A stretch of DNA of 64,000 bases from Marasmius tenuissimus (taxonomy: Eukaryota; Basidiomycota; Agaricomycetes; Agaricales; Marasmiaceae): NCBI GenBank assembly GCA_029532415.1, contig JAQOTA010000069.1:930001-994000 (forward strand), written 5' to 3'. The translations under genes and the position numbers were made by a program. Positions 44,409 to 56,129 of this stretch are shown here, piece after piece. Position 1 is the first letter of the stretch. Each line of letters opens with the position of its first letter. The notes beneath the pieces are model-generated. The model did no database searches. It was given only the letters and a program-made list of their open reading frames with translations, and was not told the DNA's origin.

Positions 44409-45469
44409 ATGAAGAACACCACCCGCAGAAAAGGCAGTGAGTCGCAGAAGGAGTCGAGCCCCCCCCACGTTGTAAGTCTGGCCATTGACCATGGATTTTG
44501 TAGAATTCCTGCTCACCCCTTCTTTTCAGCGGATGAAGAGGTTCTCATTAGCGATGATGTAGTTCGTGAGTCAACGAATAACGTACCTCAGAGACAACAC
44601 TAACCAACAATCCAGCGCGGGTGGCATATCAGGATGCCCAGGAACAAATGATTGTGAGATTCAAGCACAAGAGTCCCTGGTGGGAGGTTTTCGTGGGTGA
44701 CCAGGGCATCCTCCGCAAGGGTCCCAGACATTCGATTCGATTCCGCAATGAACCAAAGAATTTTGGGCTGAAAGGGCTTGAGGGACAGGAGTATAACAAG
44801 CCGGCCAAACTCCCTGGCCTAGACAACATCACGGAGGAGCAACACTGGGCGGGTCCCTATGAATTCAGCTGGCACGGGAAACCTGTCCACTACATCTGTG
44901 ATCTAGAGAACGCGTGGGAGTACTACGTGTGCCGACAAGGCCTTGCAGAGATCATCTTGCGACAAGGGCCACGGGGATCTCAGCTCGTTCGTTCGATATA
45001 CGGAGTCAATAGGGCCTCTGATGGCTCTCCGATGGATATTGAGTTTTACGACATTGATGAAGAGATTCAGGGCTACATGGATGTGAGGACTCGGTTCTCT
45101 TGGATGGAAAGTAACCTGACATATGCTCAGTCAAGCGCAAAATTGTTGGGTAAAAGGAAGGCGAGGGCGGAGGTGGAAGAGAAGGCGGAAGAGAATCAGG
45201 AGGGCGATGGTGAAGAGAATGAAGATGACGAAGATGAAGATGATGAAGATAGACAGCGGAAAAAGGCTGCGCTCAAAGAGCTTTCATATAACGCAGCCCT
45301 AGCCCTGGCAGGAGACGATCCCCAAGATTACGTGCCCCATAGTAATCTTCCTGGTCCCTCAACAACCGACTCCGAGGAAGAGGAAGATATCCCACAATCC
45401 GATGAAGCTATAGCGATGGAGTTAGTGGACAGTGGTGAAGAACCGTTGGTTCTCTCACTAGGATTCTGA
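44409..45469 (+). CDS. Unknown protein with W/G motif (gene I), 3' end inside an LTR
   Basis: Exon 1 is 44409-44565 (MKNTTRRKGSESQKESS). A 50-nt intron with GTGAGT donor follows, then exon 2 from 44616. The protein carries PWWEVFVGDQGILRKGPRHS and WEYYVCRQGLAEIILRQGPRG, motifs shared with genes H and J. A Glu/Asp-rich stretch (EENEDDEDEDDEDRQRKK) follows. The stop codon at 45467 lies in the gypsy-B LTR, which starts near 45436. The true 3' end has therefore probably been cut off, and the last about 10 residues are LTR-derived. It starts 10 bp after the stop of gene H, on the same strand. Confidence 0.5.
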
Positions 45470-45811
45470 ACTTAGAATAATCTTACCGTACGTAGATCCT
45501 AATAGACTCAACCTTAAGGCTGTAGTGAGTCTATTTAGATACTAACTGCTAAGTCTTAAGACTAAACAAGCAGGTTAGTGAAGTTCTTACAGTCTCACAA
45601 TGAAGTAAGGGTGAACGTGAAGTCAGATTACAAGTAGAAGATGTCGTTACAAGTCGTTAATGATAGCTTTATATACTTTTGTATGATACTGAGTCACTTA
45701 CAGTCACAGTCGAATATTTTTACTAGAAGTTTCTAAGTCATTCTCCGTGCTTCTCTCGACCAATTCCGAGAAGCCCGAAGAAGGATCATCTGACTACGCT
45801 GATCCCTCACA
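45436..45811 (-). repeat. 3' LTR of gypsy-B (left end)
   Basis: About 376 bp, directly repeated at 54258-54633 with roughly six differences. On the minus strand it starts TGTGAGGGATC, just after a purine tract (GGCTGGGGGGGTAG). The other edge is uncertain by some bases, because similarity fades into TGAAGAACC. No perfect target duplication was found. Confidence 0.82.
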
Positions 45812-47033
45812 CTACCCCCCCAGCCTTCAAGGGTTTCAAAGCCCTGAGAGCAGTACAAAAATTATCGGTGCGAACGAGCTCATCCCTACCGAGCTCATCC
45901 CAGTCCCTAAAGTCCATAATCATCTCTTCTCGGCCGCGCTCATCTCGCTCCATGTACTCCGTAAACCATCCGAATCCTTCATTCGCACATCTGATTACAC
46001 CTGAAGGGGCGTAATCGGAAACCCTGAATCCAGAGTCCCTAGGGTCATAGGCGCTCATATAACCTTGACATACGGCGCTGGAGTATAGCGGATGTAGGAT
46101 AAGCTCTTTCCCAGTCCTGGTAGACACGGACGGAGATAAAGAACGATCCTCATAGCGGTCATTGTAGTTAGAGGGTCTCAAGCGACGAAGAAACTCCTCC
46201 TGAACTAGGAAGAATAAGGCACCAAAGTTGGCAAGAGATAGACGTCCAAGGTCAAGACTACGTCTGATAGCGCGTTCAGCCCATTTGGAGAGGATAGAAC
46301 AAACAGTGTCGCAAGCCTCGAGAGCCTGACGGGCAAAATCTCGAGTAGGGAAGGTAGCGTAGAGGAAAGGATTGTTGAAAGATGGATCGGCAATGGCGCA
46401 AATTGGAAAGTATTGTCGGGCGTGTGTGAAAGGATCCACGTAAGGGATCATGGTATGCCATTCCTTCGAGTTGAATAAGTCGTTTGGAATAGATGAAGGA
46501 CAACCACTAATGCCTAGATGGTCTAAGCCGTTACCGGCACAGATAATCAAAGCACCAACAGCTTTCATGCGGCGCCACATAGCGGTGGACGCTTCAACCG
46601 TGATGGAGTAACCGAGATTGTTTCCATCCAAATCTCTAGTTGAAGGAAAATCCTCATCCGTAAGAGTGTGAACGTCAAACGAGGATACAATCAAGGTTTC
46701 CCAGATGCCCCAAAGACTCGCGTCTCAGAGGATTTCGTACAATGGAGTTCTATGGTTGGGCGCCAAAACCTCCTTGGACGCAATCCTCAAAAATGATTGA
46801 TTAATATACAATCCTGGGTGGGTAGAAGTCGGAAACGCGTACTCTTCGAGAACATGAATCAGAGACTTGATGTTAACGCCCGGTTGGTCCTCTGTCGTGT
46901 TCAAGGAGTCGGCCAGGGTGATGGAGCTGGAGCCTGAGTAAAGGAGTTGATTTTCGACTGTCTTGGCGACAACGAGCTGAGGAGATTCGCAAGTGGAAAG
47001 GGGATGACTGATGAGCTTTGAGAATGAACACAT
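45807..47033 (-). CDS. Gypsy-B ORF3, unknown protein between integrase and 3' LTR, one internal TGA
   Basis: A frame of 409 codons on the minus strand starts MCSFSKLISHPLSTCES and ends at a TGA that overlaps the first bases of the 3' LTR. One in-frame TGA is at 46727-46725 (EIL stop DASLWGIW). It lies 213 bp after the pol stop and ends at the purine tract, so it belongs to the element. I recognise no domain. Features seen: ITVEASTAMWRRMKAVGALI, YFPICAIADPSFNNPFLYA, a helical middle with WAERAIRRSLDLGRLS, and an acidic C-terminal part. No signal peptide or clear membrane anchor is visible, so it does not look like an envelope protein. It may be a captured host gene or an element-specific accessory protein. 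Confidence 0.6.
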
Positions 47034-47246
47034 GGTGGAAAGTTTGGTGTAGAGAGAGATTCTAGTATGAGAAGTGAAGGAAAAGTAGAATGATACTGGT
47101 GAATGAAGTCGGAATATGGGCAGGCTAAAATATGTTTTGAGCAGTGGCTACGACGCGTGTTAGATAAGTCCTCCCTGCATTGTCAAATAGTTAAGTTTTT
47201 CTCTATTATCACCTTGCGTCTTCGGAGCTGTACACGAGTGCCGTTT

Positions 47247-50200
47247 TCAATTGTGGTGCTTTGAATTGTTCCTGTCCAGCCAATCCTGCAAGATTTCCGG
47301 CGCGTTCCTCAACTGGACCTTTGTTAACCAATCGTCTTCATCGGGGGGTAATCCTTCCCACCTAACTTTGAATTTCCTTATCCGACGCTTTCCTGATTTG
47401 ATCCATTTTTCAGCGATAATTTTCTCAACAACCATCTCAGGCAGATCTTCAAAGTCTTTCCTATTCATCCTCTTAATCACACGATTACCGAATTCAGGAG
47501 GGGATTTGTGATATCGTTCGAGGTGTGCTATATTTATGATTGGATGAATCCCATAGGACGCCGGCAGGCGTAGTTGATAAGTCACCGGGGAGATCTTACG
47601 AATGATCTCGAACGGTCCATCATATTTCATAAGTAGCTTTTTCCCTCTGCCCTTCTCGTCGCGCAACAACTGTAGTGTATGAGGGTTCAAGACTACTGTG
47701 TCCCCTTCCTCAAACTCATAGGCCAATCTTCCTTGGTTGTAATACTTACGCTGAAATTCCTGGGCCAAAAAGAGGGCTTCCTTTGCTCGTGTTCTATCCA
47801 GTTCGAAATGATCGATCATTGACTGTGCCTCCTCGTGTTCTGTGAATTGATGTGAATTTGTGATATCTTCCTTCCCCCCCTTGATCGGTGGTCTAGGAAT
47901 AGCGTTGCCTGGAGCAACAATTGAAGAACCTGTGACCGGCGTGAATCCATATAGAAGGTATGCGGGAGCGAAAGTCGAGGATGCGTGTGGCGTAGTATTA
48001 TAGGAGAGGGCGAGTCCATCGAGGTGTTGGTCCCAATCATTTCCAGACGGACCCACATATGCTCGCAAGGCAATCTCCAGCGACTGGTTGAGGTTTTCTG
48101 TCTGCCCATCAGCTTGTGGATGATAAGCAGTGGTGAGCGAGCGCTTCATACCCATCAATCGACAGACCTCAGCCCAGAATTCCCTACGCCACCGCGTGTC
48201 ACGATCGGTGATTACTTGCCTGGGGATGCCGTAGCGCGAAATAATATGGTGAAAGAAAAGTTGTGCAGTCTCCACCTCTCCGATGGTTGTCGAACACGGG
48301 ATTGCCGTCATAAACTTCGTGAGCTTGTCCACGATGACTAAAACATTGTCATGTCCATTCTCGGTCATCGGTAACTCGGGTATAAAATCCATACTAACTA
48401 CTTCGAAAGGTCGTTGAGGGATTGGAATGGGCTGTAGTAACCCCACCGGAGTGTGGCGTCGAGGCTTTGTTTTTTGACAGATATCACAGGAAATTACAAA
48501 TGACTTGAGATCTTGAGACATATGGGGCCAGTAGTAAGTAGCCGCCAGCCGGTTATAGCACCTGTGATAACCGCCGTGTGCTGACTTGGTGAGTATTTCA
48601 TGTACTTCCTTCATGACTGTGATTCGCAATGGCTCTGGTACACACAAACGGTTGTTCCCGTGCCAGTCTTCAAAGAATAAAAGCCCCTCGTCCGATAAGA
48701 AATATTGTGAAGGCTTTGGTCCTTTGTCGTCTGAGTCACTCTTAAGTTTCCCAATGATAGCCCTGAACCCCAAATCTTGTTCATAACTTGCGTGCCACAC
48801 GTCAGTCTCGCCAGGGGCCATTCCTACTATGCCATTGTAGATGGAGGAAGATGAATAATCGTTTGGTAGCGCTATCGTGTCGGCCTTGAAGGTGGTCGCA
48901 TGAATGTTTCTCGCTGAGTCATCCCTCTCTTGAGTATCGCAAAAGTCGGACGCTACTGTCAGTAATTTCTCTTCGAAATGATTCCCCATACTGTCGTAGA
49001 AATTCCTGACCGGATCATCCTTATCCTCTGGTACAATGGGAGCGATTTTTGAAATGTCGGGACTACTCTGTTGTGGTACTCTCCTACAGAGTCGAGAAAT
49101 TGGGTCAACGTTAGAGTGAACTTTACCTGCTCTGTGGATGATTTGCAAGTCAGGGTATGCTGAGAAAATAGTTCCCCATGTCAACAGCCGACGATTAACG
49201 TTCTGAAAGGTCGTACTCCAAGTTAGCGCGGCATGGTCTGTTACTGCCAAGATACGCTCTCCTTCGATGAAAGGTTGAAACTTGATTAAAGCCTCCTTTA
49301 ATGCCAGCGCTTCTCGCTCGGTGGCCAAGTAATTGCGCTCAGCTGACTGTAGAACTCGAGACCAATAACATATGACACGTTCTATATGTACAATAGTCTC
49401 ATCTAGTGTCAGTCCCCATTTCTCGGTTCTTGGAACGTCATCAAAATCCTTGGAAATACGTGGGACGAGGCTAGGTACAGTTTCTCCAGCCAGAAAAGCC
49501 TTCTCTAATTTTTCGTACAGCTTCGTGTCTTTGAGGTCGCCCACGCGGATCGGTTGTACTTGCTGCAAAATGCCAGCTAAACCATAATCGCAGGTGTCAG
49601 TATATAAACGGTAGGGTGCCCCCGGCTGAGCGTAACCCCGAACTGGAGCTGTAGTCAGGGTCTGTTTGCATAGATCAAATGCCTCTTGATGTAATTCCTT
49701 CCACTCCCAGCGAGTTCCTTTTTTGAGGAGTTGAGATAAAGGGTGAGCCATCCACGCGTAGAAAGGAACGTACAATGAGAAATACACCATCATCCCCAGG
49801 AATACTTGCAGCTCCTGTACGTTCTCTGGTTCGGATAGCTGAACGATAGCGTCCACTTTTTCTTTATGAGTAGACATGCCTAGCCGAGAGACTTTCTGCC
49901 CTAGAAGCAGAAGGGATTGATAAGCGAGGTGACATTTACCAGGGGAAAGTGTTATTCGTGCCGCGGCAATGGCTTTAAATACTGCGTCAAGATGCCGCAG
50001 ATGATCTTCAAAGGTTAATGAGAAGATAACTATGTCATCGATGTAAACCAGGGCAAACACCCACAGAAAAGGAGCTAAAATCTGTTGCATGACTCGTTGA
50101 AATACGCTAGGCCCGTTTCGATACCCAAACGGCATTCGCCGGAACTGGAAAAGTCCTCTGTGGCATCTGAAAGCCAATTTCTCCGACGCCTCGTTGCTCA

Positions 50201-51974
50201 TAGTCAATTGTGTAAACCCTGATAGAGCATCGAGTGTCGACAGCCATTGTGCCCCCGATAACGTCTGCATTACGTCCTCCTGCCTCGGGATTGGGAATTC
50301 ATCTGGAATGACTTAAGAGTTGAGGCGACGGAGGTCTATTACCATACGTGGCTTTGCATTGCGGTAAACAATGAATACCGGTGCCCCCCAAGGACTCCTT
50401 GATGGTTCTATAACCCCTAACTGTAGCCAAGTGTCAATCTGCTGGTCCATCACTTCTCTATTCGCAGGAGAAGCTGGAAAGGGGGGAAGAGAAACTGGTT
50501 TGAATCCCTCCTTCATGGGTATGTCTATCAGCCCGGGATGATTTCCTAGCCGGCCGTCCAACCCGAACACCTCTTGGTTATCCCAGACTAAGTTTTCCAG
50601 CTGCCTTCGTTGCTCGGGTGTTAGTTGCTCTGATAACTGGACCTCCTGCAACAGTTGATCCTTTCTGACCTCCTCAATGTGAACTTCCGCGGTCTTCGGT
50701 CCTCCTTCGATTGGAGCTTTTGCTGTTGGGTCGTCGGCTCCAAAGGCATTCTGCTGAGCCTTGGAGGTGATCTTAGCTTCTGATTTGACCGTGTCTGTTC
50801 GCACTGACGACTGCTGAACCAATGATGAGATTAACTTCGCATGTGCTTGAGCATCCTGCCATTGTTCTGGTGAGAAACGGTGTTCCTTGTCTAACCAAGA
50901 GCTCGGATTTTTAGCGGACCCAAGCACCTCCCCTCTGTCTATTATGACTGGGACTGTTGCAAAGTTGCTAACCACTAAACATGGTGCTTCCTGGGATACT
51001 AAGGAGTCCGGCGTTCCATAGATCTCATCAGGACCATTTTTGGCAAAGAAATTGCGCTCGATGAAGATTGAATTCCCTTGATAGCTCTTGGGAAGGTTAA
51101 CCCTCACGGGAATATGCTTGGATGATCCTGGCGGGATGATGGTACGCGTTGAAGCTTGAACTTCGCTGGCCTTGCTTCGAGTTTGAACTCTCCTCCGAAG
51201 CTTCTGAGCCTTACGGTGCTGAGCGTGACGTGGTAAATTCTGAGCATGAGTTCTATCCCTCTTGGTGTGGAAAGCATGACCGTTGGAATCAAGTAATCCC
51301 GTAGTCAATGAGTTCCGAACCTGTAGTTCTCTCCCAGAATTACCAAAAACTAGGAACGTGATGCCCTCTCTCCTTTCGATTGAGAGATCATATTGGTCCT
51401 GAAAATCGTTACCTAGAATCATTTCGGTGCTCATGCTGTCAACTACGTAGGCATCGACATTGATTTTCACCGGTCCCTGATCTGTATGGAAATACAAGTC
51501 AAGTTCAGCATAACCACTAATTGATGAAGTGCCTGTAACCTGTATAAGGTTGATTTTCTGGCCTACCTTCAACCATGGCTTAGCCGTCAATGATTCCAAG
51601 ACTGTATGCGATATGAGCGTGATGTCCAATCCTGAGTCAATAATGACCGAGTGCTTGTCATTCATGCTATTCACCGTAACGGTAGCCTCTGTAGCTCGAG
51701 ATCCCAAAAAGGTACAACCCAGCAGCCGCTCTAATCTCTTCCTAAGCTCTATTGTAGGTTTCTCCCCCCCATTCCCTAGAACCGTATATGTTTTTGTTGA
51801 CCGAACTACCTCTTGAGCTAGCCGTTGTCGACTTCTTCGGTTCAAGGGAGTTTTCTGGGACGAAGCTCGAAGAGCATATTGAGATAGACCTGACTCCGAT
51901 CCCGGCTCACCAGGTTCCCCTACAAACTCGGTTTCTCGTGCCGTCTGCACAGATTCGTCGCCCTCCAAGGCCAA
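47247..51974 (-). pseudogene. Gypsy-B pol: protease, RT, RNase H, integrase, chromodomain, with one stop
   Basis: Minus strand, same frame throughout except TAA at 50315-50313 (RRLNS stop VIPDEFPIPRQ). Protease: VIIDSGLDITLIS. RT: LVYIDDIVIFSLT, with the catalytic YIDD. RNase H: LYTDTCDYGLAGILQQ and ATEREALALKEAL. Integrase zinc finger: HEILTKSAHGGYHR followed by CDICQKTK. DDE residues lie in SMDFIPELP, ITDRDTRWRREFW and ADGQTENLNQS. The C-terminus VEKIIAEKWIKSG...VRWEGLPPDEDDWL is a chromodomain, placing the element among chromoviruses; such domains guide integration to marked chromatin. The stop between protease and the RT fingers breaks pol. Confidence 0.88.
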
Positions 51975-52019
51975 ACTTTGAACAGTCTCATCCTGTTCAG
52001 ATTAACCACCGTAGTCTCA

Positions 52020-54116
52020 CATAGTCTCGTGCTGGCAGACCGCCGGGAAGAGTGTTTACACTCATTATCCCAGTGGAACGGGCTTCCACAATGACGACAG
52101 GGTCGAGCACCTTTGTCCTTTGGGGTGGCTCATTTGGACACATTGGAATCATCCTGAGGGAATGCAGGTGGCGGCATATCAGTTCTGGTCCCCACCAGGA
52201 AGGTCCGTGGTGCTGCCGTTGCTTCCCCTCGAGGTTGATCACAAGTATCTCTGCCCAGCTCTCATTCTGTATTGCGATGTGTGCCTGTCCTTAATTCTTC
52301 TCTCTCTAGCTTCATGAGGATCTCCTCATTATAGCGGATAGCCGATTGGAATTGTTGAATGTTATGGTAAGTCTGCGTGGTCAGAATGGTATTCCAAGAG
52401 ATAGGAACACCCTCCATGACTTCAGAGATCAACTCACTATCGTCCAAGTCATAAGCTGTGGTAAGCAAGTCTATCTTGCGGATATAATACTCACTAGGAG
52501 TTTCCTTCCGATAACCTGGTTCCCGATAGTAAGCTTTGGTTGCCTTTCGTCTTACCTCTTCACTCCACTTCCTGTTCATGTAGAAGCTAGCTATCTCTTC
52601 CCTCAAAAGCCGCCAATCTTTCTCAAGGTCAGACCGATGCTCTCTAGGTAAGGAATAATACCACTTCTTAGCAGAACCTAACAGTCTCCGCGGCACAATA
52701 CTTCCCAGCTGGACTCTAACCTCATCATTGTGCCTGGCCAGATCATTCACTTCATTGATCCATTGCATCATGTTGTCGGTATTACCATCCCAGGTGGGAA
52801 CATTCTCGAATTTCAGCTTCATGTCAAATCTAAATTTCGAAATTATATCCCTTAGAACAGCATTTGAAGACCGTGATCCACTGTCCCTAGCCCGAGAACC
52901 ACGTTCATTCCTCCTGCCAGGAGTCCGCCTTGGTTGCCTGTCTCCTCCCTCGTCGTCGCTGCTATCACTCGGCCCACCTCCTGGGTTGCCTCCAGCGTTC
53001 CGTCCCTGAAGTTCCCGAAGGATCTGATTCCTCACCATCTTTCCACATCTCTCGGACCTTCCGAGATTGCCTTGGTAGAGCATAGGATCCGGGAGGTCTT
53101 GATGAGTGCGAATACGATACAGTACCTCTAGTATCCGAAGCTATCGCTTCCTGTCGTCAATGCTGTACCCCATTGCTGATAGAATCAGCGCCGAAAGATC
53201 GTGGAGGCGAAGTCTCCCGCCGGTGTGAATTACTGGGAACATAAGGATTTGGTTCAGTTTCGCCAAGCGTCTCAGCTAGTTTAAACTCACCTGTAGCAAA
53301 GTTATGCAAGTCGCAGAGAGCTGTTATGTAGTGTTCCACTTGAGCACGATAAGCAATACCCATTATTTCGAAGTCTTGAGGCAAAAGAAACTCAGTCCCA
53401 GCGCTTCCAGCTTCCTGCGGCCAAGTCGGAGCCTCAGGTAGTCTCTGCCCCGCTAGTTTGAACGAACGTAGAGCAGCTTTTCCCATAGCCTCGAGTTGAT
53501 GGCTCGTCCTGATGACGAGTATCGGGTCTACTGAGAGAACTCCAGTTCCTGGTTCCAGCTTCAGTTCCCTAGCTTTCGAGGCTGTGAGTGGAATTCTGAG
53601 ACATTCGCCTAATAACTGATCCAGAAGTTTGTTAACAAAGACAAAGTTCCTTTTAGCCAAACTCCGATCCAGCGTGTCGAGCTCTTGCAGGCCAGGATTC
53701 TTGAAGAATGCCGCTGCTATCTCCAAAGCCCTTTTCCGTCGTGAGTTCAGTGCTTTGTTTCGAGAATATTTGTGCGTAGCTCTCAGTGTTGACTTCAAAC
53801 CGTCTGGGTCTTTGACGGCAGCGTCAGCCTTTCCTTTAAATAAGGTTAAACTTCGTCCCAAGGATCGTAGCTCTGGTAAAATAGTTCCGGTTTCCTCTTC
53901 CTCCTCCTCTCCAAGTGTAGTTGTGTGGGCGGTTGTATGTGCGTCAGCCGGTAGGTGTGGTGGTGCATCTCGGTTGAGAGTTCCTGAAGCGGTATAGTCG
54001 TTATTGAAGAGTTGAACGTTGTCGTGCATAGCGGGGGGTTGTTGAGATTGTGGATTATCCTGTTGGAAATCTCCGGGAAAGGAGCCCCTGCGAGGGCTGT
54101 CGGTAGTGTTGACCAT
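52020..54116 (-). pseudogene. Gypsy-B gag, in several frames
   Basis: Minus strand. The N-terminal frame (54116-53157) starts MVNTTDSPRRGSFPGD and has a helical region (RALEIAAAFFKNPGLQEL). The core frame (53083-52262) has FENVPTWDGNTDNMMQWINE and WYYSLPREHRSDLEKDW, typical of Ty3/gypsy capsid proteins. A classic zinc knuckle, [14 protein letters not shown] (CX2CX4HX4C), is readable near 52100-52060. At least one frame change lies between 53157 and 53083 and another between 52262 and the zinc knuckle. Some of these could be natural frameshifts; together they suggest decay. Confidence 0.78.
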
Positions 54117-54257
54117 GGAGGTGAGTGCTGCAGAGTAGAAAGGAAGAGTGGCGCAGAATGCTTACGAGGAGAAAGAAGATATAAAGGGGTGGCGATGGAC
54201 AGTACCTGTAATCCAGTGGCAAGATTGATTACTAAGTTCCCAGTGTGTCCACCAGTG

Positions 54258-54633
54258 TGAAGAACCATCAGTTCTCTCACTAGGATTCTGAACTTAGAAT
54301 AATCTTACCGTACGTAGATCCTAATAGACTCAACCTTAAGGCTGTAGTGAGTCTATTTAGATACTAACTGCTAAGTCTTAAGACTAAACAAGCAGGTTAG
54401 TGAAGTTCTTACAGTCTCACAACGAAGTAAGGGTGAACGTGAAGTCAGATTACAAGTAGAAGATGTCGTTACAAGTCGTTAATGATAGCTTTATATACTT
54501 TTGTATGATACTGAGTCACTTACAGTCACAGTCGAATATTTTTACTAGAAGTTTCTAAGTCATTCTCCGTGCTTCTCTCGACCAATTCCGAGAAGCCCGA
54601 AGAAGGATCATCTGACTATGCTGATCCCTCACA
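54258..54633 (-). repeat. 5' LTR of gypsy-B (right end)
   Basis: About 376 bp (378 if TGTGAAG from 54256 is the edge). It is the direct repeat of 45436-45811. On the minus strand it begins TGTGAGGGATC and runs to GGTTCTTCA, followed by CACTGGTGGACACACTGG, the likely primer binding region. One CpG-to-TpG difference from the other LTR creates the ATG at 54618. Confidence 0.82.
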
Positions 54634-56129
54634 ACGGTGTTCCTCAAGACGCGGAGGCATTCAAATTCACCTTCACCGCCCAAGCTCCAACTTCCGCTGG
54701 TCCTTCCGCGCCTGCCGAGCAACCTTCAGCACCGAGATTTAGCTTCACTCCCCAGGTTCCAACCACTTCTGATCCCTCTGCACCTACTGAAGTGTCAGCG
54801 CAAACTCCTGCTGAGCCGCCGTCAGCGCAAGCTCCACAGATTTGTCTCGCTGTGCCAGTAACACACCAAGGTCAACAGCTGTACTACTCAGTGGATCCAG
54901 GCCAGAACCACGAGTGGTATTTCGACGAAAGCGGAGTACTGGTGGCGGAGGGGGCAATAGGATTGCCCCATCTGTCTGAGACCAGGATTGCTACGAGAAG
55001 CCTGCCGGATATACCTCTCACGCATGAAGATCAGAGGCTAATTGAACAGATGTTCGCCCTTCGGGGAACCCAGAGGTTCGAGGGGAACGACTGGAAGATC
55101 ATATGCAGCTTTCTCGACGGTCAAAAATGCTTTGGTATGATAAGCGCTGACCACAACAGAGAGGTGTGGTGTGATGGTAGTGGCGAGATCTTCCGCGAAG
55201 GGCTCTGGGGGATTACTGATGGCCTCACCATCGACCATCGCATTCGTTGGGCCGATCCAGGACATCGGTGGCGGATTTATTGGACAGATCGACCGAAAGA
55301 ACGATGGAAAGGTTTTTGTGTGGTTAATGGAGCATTTGAGTGGTGGCAGACCACTTCTGGAGTGAGAGTGTATGAAGGGCCATTCAACAACGGCTTGTTC
55401 TCGCAAAACGACGACAGAAGTTTGGAGTTGTTACACTGGCCACAAGGTGCACCGGTACCCCAATGGTCGGAGGAAGAAATCAAGGAGGAAGATGAGCCCA
55501 ACCGCTGGTCGGTTGTAGCGGATGAAGATTCGGAAACAAGAGGAGACGGAGGTGTCGAATCCCAGCACACGACACCGGGACCCCTACCACAGTCTCCCCA
55601 GTCTGAATCGTCCCGACCTCCCCCACCTGAATCTTCTCAACCTCCACCTGAGTCGTCCCAGCCAGACCCACTTCCAAAGCTCAAGATCCGGATTCCACCA
55701 AGGAAAGATTCTTCTAGCACTACGGGAGCCGACAGAACACCGAAACCCGCTAGTGAGAGAGATGGTTCGATTACTCCAACTCCAGGGGGGGATCCAGGCC
55801 GTAGAGCGAGTCACAGAAGTTCTACTTCATTCCGCACAGCTCAGGAAGGTGGGCCATTTCGCAGGCCAAGCGCAGCGAGTGCAGCAAGTACAACTTCCAG
55901 AGCTTCAAAACGGGGAAGAAAAAAGGGGATTGGTGCCTCCGCCAGCACTTCATTGATAGGTGGAAGAAGGAGTAAACGCTTGGGGGAAAGGGGGGGTCTG
56001 GGAAGGGAAAAGACACAGGCAGCGTTTGAACAGGACAAACAGGCGGCACAAGAGGCACGCCAAGACAAACAAAACGATAAGAAGAAGGAGAAGGAAAAGG
56101 AGGAAAGGGAAAAGGGATGGAGAACATGA
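54618..56129 (+). CDS. Unknown W/G-motif protein (gene J), 5' end inside the LTR
   Basis: An open frame of 503 codons. Its first five codons (MLIPH) lie in the gypsy-B LTR, so the natural start is probably lost or elsewhere. The N-terminus is Pro/Ala/Ser-rich. Three related units follow: HEWYFDESGVLVAEGAIG, REVWCDGSGEIFREGLWG and FEWWQTTSGVRVYEGPFN. They resemble motifs in genes H and I. The C-terminal 200 residues are Pro/Ser-rich, then basic with nuclear-localisation-like KRGRKKG and a Lys/Glu helix (KKKEKEKEEREKG). No known family is recognised. It could be the 3' part of the gene whose 5' part is gene I, split by gypsy-B. Confidence 0.5.
   Translation: MLIPHNGVPQDAEAFKFTFTAQAPTSAGPSAPAEQPSAPRFSFTPQVPTTSDPSAPTEVSAQTPAEPPSAQAPQICLAVPVTHQGQQLYYSVDPGQNHEWYFDESGVLVAEGAIGLPHLSETRIATRSLPDIPLTHEDQRLIEQMFALRGTQRFEGNDWKIICSFLDGQKCFGMISADHNREVWCDGSGEIFREGLWGITDGLTIDHRIRWADPGHRWRIYWTDRPKERWKGFCVVNGAFEWWQTTSGVRVYEGPFNNGLFSQNDDRSLELLHWPQGAPVPQWSEEEIKEEDEPNRWSVVADEDSETRGDGGVESQHTTPGPLPQSPQSESSRPPPPESSQPPPESSQPDPLPKLKIRIPPRKDSSSTTGADRTPKPASERDGSITPTPGGDPGRRASHRSSTSFRTAQEGGPFRRPSAASAASTTSRASKRGRKKGIGASASTSLIGGRRSKRLGERGGLGREKTQAAFEQDKQAAQEARQDKQNDKKKEKEKEEREKGWRT

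Larger units (their letters stand above)
45436..54633 (-). mobile_element. Ty3/gypsy chromovirus (gypsy-B, about 9.2 kb) with a third ORF
   Basis: It lies between two direct LTR copies. On the minus strand the order is 5' LTR (54633-54258), a primer-binding region TGGTGGACACACTGG, gag (54116 to about 52020), protease-RT-RNase H-integrase-chromodomain (51974-47247), a third ORF (47033-45807), purine tract and 3' LTR. LTRs are about 98 percent identical. Gag has frame changes and pol has one in-frame stop, so the copy is probably inactive but fairly young. It separates two host genes that share a motif. Confidence 0.85.

Noticed and set aside
45807..47033. Gypsy-B ORF3 as an envelope-like gene
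   Set aside because: Position fits, but no signal peptide, furin-like site or membrane anchor is visible, so I do not call it env.
45431..54640. A target duplication for gypsy-B
   Set aside because: Bases outside the LTRs were compared with several possible LTR edges; the best pair (accgt and acggt) has a mismatch, so none is claimed.
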